The translations under genes and the position numbers were made by a program. This document shows, piece after piece, positions 59,961 to 64,000 of a stretch of 64,000 bases of DNA. The notes beneath the pieces are model-generated. The model was not told the origin of the DNA. It worked only from the letters and a program-made list of their open reading frames with translations, and did not search any database. How positions within the stretch are numbered: position 1 is the first letter of the stretch; the number at the start of each line of letters is the position of its first letter. Source of the stretch: Hydrogenophilales bacterium 16-64-46 (GTDB lineage: Bacteria; Pseudomonadota; Gammaproteobacteria; Burkholderiales; Thiobacillaceae); assembly GCA_002281775.1 (NCBI GenBank), contig NCGY01000008.1, positions 1,425 through 65,424 on the forward strand. The letters run 5' to 3'.

Positions 59961-60937
59961 TGTTCGCCTATCTTCTACGCCGCGTCCTCTACGCCATCCC
60001 CATCCTCATAGGCGTGAACCTGTTGACCTTCACGCTGTTTTTCGTAGTCAACACGCCGGACGACATGGCGCGGCTGCAACTGGGGGCCAAGCACGTGACA
60101 CCCGAGGCCATCGAGCGCTGGAAGGTCGAGCATGGTTACGACAAGCCGCTGCTCCTGAATCGCGATGCGCAGGGCAGCGCGCAGTTCACCGACACGATTT
60201 TCTTCAAGCATTCGGCGGCCATGTTCGCGTTCGAATTCGGCAAGGGCGACGACGGGCGTGACATCGGCAACGAGATCGTCACCCGCATGGGCCCGAGCCT
60301 GGCGATTGCGCTGCCGGTATTCGCCATCGGCCTGCTGGTCAACATCAGCTTTGCACTGCTGATGGTGTTCTTCCGTTCCACCTATCTTGACCTGTGGGGG
60401 GTGGTGCTGTGCGTGGTGCTGATGTCGATCTCGGGCCTGTTCTACATCATCGCGGGGCAATTCTTCATTGCCAAGCTGTGGAACCTGCTGCCGATTTCGG
60501 GGTTTGCCGACGGCCTAGATGCCTTCAAGTTCGTGTTACTGCCGGTGTTGGTCGGCGTGGTGTCGGGCATCGGCAGTGGCTCGCGCTGGTATCGCACCAT
60601 CTTTTTGGAAGAGATCGGCAAGGACTACGTGCGCACTGCGCGCGCCAAGGGTCTGTCGGAAGTGCGCGTGCTGTTCCGCCATGTGTTGAAAAACGGCCTC
60701 ATCCCCATCCTCACCGGGGCGGTGGTGGTGCTGCCGCTGCTGTTCATGGGTAGCCTCATTGTCGAATCCTTCTTCGGTATTCCGGGCCTCGGCAGCTATA
60801 CCATCGACGCGATCCAGGCGCAGGATTTCTCGGTGGTGCGGGCGATGGTCTTCCTCGGCGCGGTGCTCTACATCGTCGGCCTGATCCTCACCGATCTGTC
60901 CTACGCCTGGGCTGATCCGCGGGTGCGGCTGCAATGA
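59960..60937 (+). CDS. Peptide-type ABC transporter permease (OppB/YejB-like)
   Basis: This 325-residue permease has the N-terminal FAYLLRRVLYAIPILIGVNLLTF, a periplasmic stretch of about 90 residues and five further membrane segments. The EAA-type coupling loop is YVRTARAKGLSEVRVLFRHVLKNGL near residue 220, and the family ending is ESFFGIPGLGSYTIDAI. It pairs with the second permease encoded next, which starts 4 nt inside its end. Confidence 0.9.
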   Translation: MFAYLLRRVLYAIPILIGVNLLTFTLFFVVNTPDDMARLQLGAKHVTPEAIERWKVEHGYDKPLLLNRDAQGSAQFTDTIFFKHSAAMFAFEFGKGDDGRDIGNEIVTRMGPSLAIALPVFAIGLLVNISFALLMVFFRSTYLDLWGVVLCVVLMSISGLFYIIAGQFFIAKLWNLLPISGFADGLDAFKFVLLPVLVGVVSGIGSGSRWYRTIFLEEIGKDYVRTARAKGLSEVRVLFRHVLKNGLIPILTGAVVVLPLLFMGSLIVESFFGIPGLGSYTIDAIQAQDFSVVRAMVFLGAVLYIVGLILTDLSYAWADPRVRLQ

Positions 60938-62343
60938 GCGCGATCCAGCCGGTGATCCTCTGGACCGATGCGCTGGTGTTCGCGCTGGTGGCGGGGGTGA
61001 CTGGATTGGTGCTGTACATCCGCCGCCACGAACACCTGCGCGCGCCGTGGGCGGGCGTGGCGAGGCAGCCGATGGCGATGGGGTCGGCGCTGGTGCTGGC
61101 CGTGTTCGTGGTCATCGGTCTACTCGATTCGCTGCATTACCGGGAACGGCTGCCCGACAGCCCGCCCGACAAACCGCAATATTCCGTCGAGGTGCTGTCG
61201 GCTTTCGATGCGCTGGTCGGACCCCTGCGCACGCAGCAGGAGAAGACCTACTCCGCGCCGCTGGCGATGCATCTCTACGCCAAGGAATTCGTCGATCACG
61301 ACGGGGTGGTGGTGCGCGAGTATCCGCGCCTGAAATATGGCGGTGCGCATCTCGAAAGCGCTGCCGCGCACTGGGCAGACATCGTGCGGCGTGTGTTGCT
61401 CGGCAGCGTGCAGGGGCTGGCCATCGCGCTGCTGCTGGTCGGCGTTCTGGCGGCGTGGCAGGCGCGCCGCAGCCGGCAAAGCTACGGTGAATGGCTTACT
61501 GTCTTCGGTACGGGCAGGCTGGGATGGCCCGGGCGCACGCTGGCGACGATGCTGGCGCTGATCGCGATCGCGATTGCCGTGCTGCTGCATCTGGCCGCGG
61601 GCTATCACGTGCTCGGCACCGACAAGGTGGGGCAGGACGTGCTCTATATCAGCCTGAAGAGCATCCGCACCGGGCTGGTCATCGGCACGCTCACCACGCT
61701 GGTCACCTTGCCACTGGCGGTCGTGCTGGGCATTGCGGCGGGGTATTTCCGGGGCTGGGTCGACGACGTGATCCAGTACGTCTACACCGTGCTGAATTCG
61801 ATTCCAGGCGTGCTGCTCATCGCCGCTGCGGTGCTGATCGTGCAGGTGTACATCGAATCGAATCCGGAACTTTTCGACACCGCCGCCGCGCGCGCCGACA
61901 TCCGCCTGCTGGCGCTGTGCCTCATCATGGGCATGACGAGCTGGACCGGGCTCGCCCGCCTGCTGCGCGGCGAGTCGCTCAAGCTCTCCACGCTGGACTA
62001 TGTCGAGGCGGCGCGTGCCTTCGGCGTGTCGCACAGCCGCATCCTCGGCCGGCATATTTTTCCCAACGTATTCCATCTGGTGCTGATCGCCATCGTGCTC
62101 GACTTTTCCGGGCTGGTGCTGGCCGAGGCGGTGCTGTCCTACGTGGGCGTCGGCGTCGATCCCAGCATGTACAGCTGGGGCAACATGATCAACGGCGCGC
62201 GTCTGGAACTCGCGCGTGAGCCAGTGGTGTGGTGGCAACTGGGGGCGGCCTTCGCCTTCATGTTCACCCTTGTGCTGGCCGCCAACCTGTTTGCTGATGG
62301 GGTGCGCGATGCCTTCGATCCGCGCCTGGGAGGGCGGCGATGA
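60934..62343 (+). CDS. Peptide-type ABC transporter permease (OppC-like) with extra N-terminal domain
   Basis: The protein has 469 residues, while OppC is about 300. The C-terminal 260 residues are a normal permease: HVLGTDKVGQDVLY, the coupling loop YVEAARAFGVSHSRILGRHIFPN near 365, and GVGVDPSMYSWGNMI. Ahead of it are two membrane segments (about 13-30 and 47-68), a soluble insert of about 80 residues with no family I recognise, and two more hydrophobic segments. The insert is probably on the periplasmic side. The ATPase gene overlaps its stop (ATGA). Confidence 0.88.
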   Translation: MSAIQPVILWTDALVFALVAGVTGLVLYIRRHEHLRAPWAGVARQPMAMGSALVLAVFVVIGLLDSLHYRERLPDSPPDKPQYSVEVLSAFDALVGPLRTQQEKTYSAPLAMHLYAKEFVDHDGVVVREYPRLKYGGAHLESAAAHWADIVRRVLLGSVQGLAIALLLVGVLAAWQARRSRQSYGEWLTVFGTGRLGWPGRTLATMLALIAIAIAVLLHLAAGYHVLGTDKVGQDVLYISLKSIRTGLVIGTLTTLVTLPLAVVLGIAAGYFRGWVDDVIQYVYTVLNSIPGVLLIAAAVLIVQVYIESNPELFDTAAARADIRLLALCLIMGMTSWTGLARLLRGESLKLSTLDYVEAARAFGVSHSRILGRHIFPNVFHLVLIAIVLDFSGLVLAEAVLSYVGVGVDPSMYSWGNMINGARLELAREPVVWWQLGAAFAFMFTLVLAANLFADGVRDAFDPRLGGRR

Positions 62344-64000
62344 GTACCCTGCTGAAGGTCGAGCAGCTCGTCACCGAAATTGGCGGCGCACGGGTGGTCG
62401 ACGGTGTGTCGTTCACGGTCGCGACGGGTGAAACCTATGCGCTACTGGGTGAATCCGGTTGCGGCAAGTCGATGACCGCCCTGTCGCTGATGCGGCTGTT
62501 GCCCGATGGCGGGCGGATCGCGTCTGGCATCGTAAGGCTGGGCGAGTCCGACGTGCGCGCCTTGCCCGAGCGCGAGATGCGCAGTGTGCGCGGCGGCCGC
62601 ATGGCGATGATCTTCCAGGAGCCGATGCTGGCGCTGAATCCAGTGATGAAGGTGGGCGAGCAGATCGTCGAGGCGCTGGCCCTGCATCGTGGCCTCTCGG
62701 GTCAGCCTGCGCGGGAGGCGGCGCGCGCGTTGCTCGACGCCGTGGGTGTAGCCGACCCGGTGCGGCGGCTCGACAGCTACCCCTTCGAACTCTCCGGCGG
62801 CCTGCGCCAGCGCATGATGATCGCCATGGCGCTGGCCGGCGAGCCTGAGCTGCTCATCGCCGACGAGCCGACCACCGCGCTTGACGTGACCATCCAGGCG
62901 CAGGTGCTCGACGTGCTGCGCCGCCTGAAGGGCGAGCGCGGCATGGGCATGCTGCTCATCACCCACGATCTCGGGGTGGTGGCGGAAAACGCCGACCGTG
63001 TCGGCGTGATGTACGCCGGTGAGCTGATCGAGGAGGGCAGCCGCGCCGATTTCTTTGCCGCGCCGCAGCATCCCTACAGCCGCATGTTGTTCCGGGCTTT
63101 GCCCCGGGCCGGCGACAGCGGCAGGCTCGTCACCATTCCCGGCCAGGTGCCGAAACTCACCGAGCCGTTGCATGGTTGTCGCTTTGCCGCACGCTGCCCC
63201 CATGCCGCGCCGCGCTGCCGACAGGAATCGCCGGGCTGGCAGGCCCTCGGCGGTCAGCGCGTGCGCTGCCATTTCGCCGGGCAATTGGGTGATGCGGTGC
63301 CGCAGGCAGCCGGTGAGGCGGTGACGTCGCAGCTCACCCAGCCCGCGGCCGATCTCCTGCGTGCCGACACACTCGAAGTGCATTTCCCCATCCGGCGCGG
63401 CCTGTTCCAGCGTACCGTCGGGCGTGTGCGTGCGGTGGACGGCGTGAGCTTCACCATTCCCGCCGGACGCACGCTGGCGCTGGTCGGCGAATCCGGCTGC
63501 GGCAAGACCACCGTCGGCAAGGCCCTGCTGCGGCTGGTCGAACCGACGGCAGGCACTGTTCAGCTCGATAACGAAACGCTTGGCGAGCGCAATCTGGCCC
63601 GCCTCAGGCGGCAGGCGCAAATGGTGTTCCAAGATCCCTTCAGCTCGCTCAATCCGCGGATGCGGGTGGCCGACATCCTGCTCGAAGGCATGGACGCGCT
63701 CAAGGTCGGCGAAGCGACGCAGCGCCGTGCAGCCGTGGCGCGACTGCTGAAGCAGGTTGGTCTGCCCGACGATGCCGGTGGGCGCTATCCCCATGCCTTC
63801 TCCGGTGGCCAGCGCCAGCGCATCGCCATAGCCCGCGCGCTGGCCGTAGCGCCGCGCCTCGTCATCTGCGATGAGCCGACCAGCGCCCTCGACGTGTCGG
63901 TGCAGGCGCAGATCCTGAACCTGTTGAAGGACCTGCAGGCCGAACTGGGGCTGGCCTATCTATTCATCACGCACAATCTGGCAGTGGTGGAATATCTGGC
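62340..64000 (+). CDS. Dipeptide-type ABC transporter with two ATPase domains (partial, runs off window)
   Basis: 553 residues are visible without a stop. The first ATPase half has Walker A GESGCGKS near residue 37, signature LSGGLRQRM and Walker [13 protein letters not shown]. An oligopeptide-type C-terminal extension with [14 protein letters not shown] (a cysteine cluster typical of OppD) follows. The second half, from about 345, has [24 protein letters not shown] and [12 protein letters not shown]. This is the fused layout of YejF/DppDF-like ATPases, powering the two permeases upstream. The C-terminus is outside the window. Confidence 0.93.
   Translation, partial: MSTLLKVEQLVTEIGGARVVDGVSFTVATGETYALLGESGCGKSMTALSLMRLLPDGGRIASGIVRLGESDVRALPEREMRSVRGGRMAMIFQEPMLALNPVMKVGEQIVEALALHRGLSGQPAREAARALLDAVGVADPVRRLDSYPFELSGGLRQRMMIAMALAGEPELLIADEPTTALDVTIQAQVLDVLRRLKGERGMGMLLITHDLGVVAENADRVGVMYAGELIEEGSRADFFAAPQHPYSRMLFRALPRAGDSGRLVTIPGQVPKLTEPLHGCRFAARCPHAAPRCRQESPGWQALGGQRVRCHFAGQLGDAVPQAAGEAVTSQLTQPAADLLRADTLEVHFPIRRGLFQRTVGRVRAVDGVSFTIPAGRTLALVGESGCGKTTVGKALLRLVEPTAGTVQLDNETLGERNLARLRRQAQMVFQDPFSSLNPRMRVADILLEGMDALKVGEATQRRAAVARLLKQVGLPDDAGGRYPHAFSGGQRQRIAIARALAVAPRLVICDEPTSALDVSVQAQILNLLKDLQAELGLAYLFITHNLAVVEYL

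Overview
The window is high-GC DNA, and its gene content and gene order point to a Betaproteobacterium, probably in the Nitrosomonadales/Thiobacillus neighbourhood. The supporting signs are a hisDCBHAFIE-hinT-tatABC string, a tRNA-Leu-tig-clpP-clpX-lon-hupB-tRNA-Val-tRNA-Asp-ppiD string, hpnCDE hopanoid-precursor genes, and an alaA-hom-thrC operon. Most of it is core chromosome. The only clear accessory DNA is the truncated integrase at the left edge and a short transposon-like element near 33 kb.

Region by region. 1-0.8 kb: the N-terminal part of a tyrosine recombinase, cut by the window edge. 1-8.3 kb: a DUF2254 membrane protein, a kdpD/kdpE-like two-component pair lying upstream of the potassium transporter gene kup, a receiver-like orphan protein, a PAS-GGDEF diguanylate cyclase and a methyltransferase. 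8.6-14.7 kb: alaA, hom and thrC (alanine and threonine metabolism), then a uracil-DNA glycosylase relative, a GST and msrA. 14.8-25.8 kb: a secreted phytase-esterase-like protein, ppsA, an aspartate aminotransferase, uvrB, a low-molecular-weight phosphatase and small unknown genes. 25.9-32.7 kb: lolC, lolD, comEC and relA in overlapping frames. 32.7-33.3 kb: a gene desert holding a 305-bp element with inverted-repeat ends. 33.3-41.9 kb: a DUF2007 gene and an Irr-like Fur regulator facing away from the histidine and Tat cluster. 42-43.2 kb: an ammonium transporter with a predicted NtrC/sigma-54 promoter. 43.2-48.3 kb: a tightly packed minus-strand operon hpnC-hpnD-hpnE-SDR-Ser/Thr kinase. 48.3-57.7 kb: tRNAs, the proteostasis genes and fabI. 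57.8 kb to the end: a peptide-type ABC importer whose ATPase gene runs off the window.

Genes that work together: hpnC/D/E convert farnesyl diphosphate to squalene for hopanoids. HisD, C, B, H, A, F, I and E cover histidine biosynthesis except the first enzyme, HisG, which is not beside hisD. TatA/B/C form the folded-protein exporter, although this TatC appears to lack about 38 residues spanning TM4-TM5. Tig, ClpP, ClpX and Lon handle folding and degradation, with a sigma-32-like promoter before lon.

The observations most worth checking are the internal deletion in tatC, the Hanks-type kinase with a chain-length-regulator-like tail inside the squalene operon, the short KdpD-like kinase beside kup, the Irr-like regulator, the unusual architecture of the terminal ABC importer, and the small inverted-repeat element at 33 kb.
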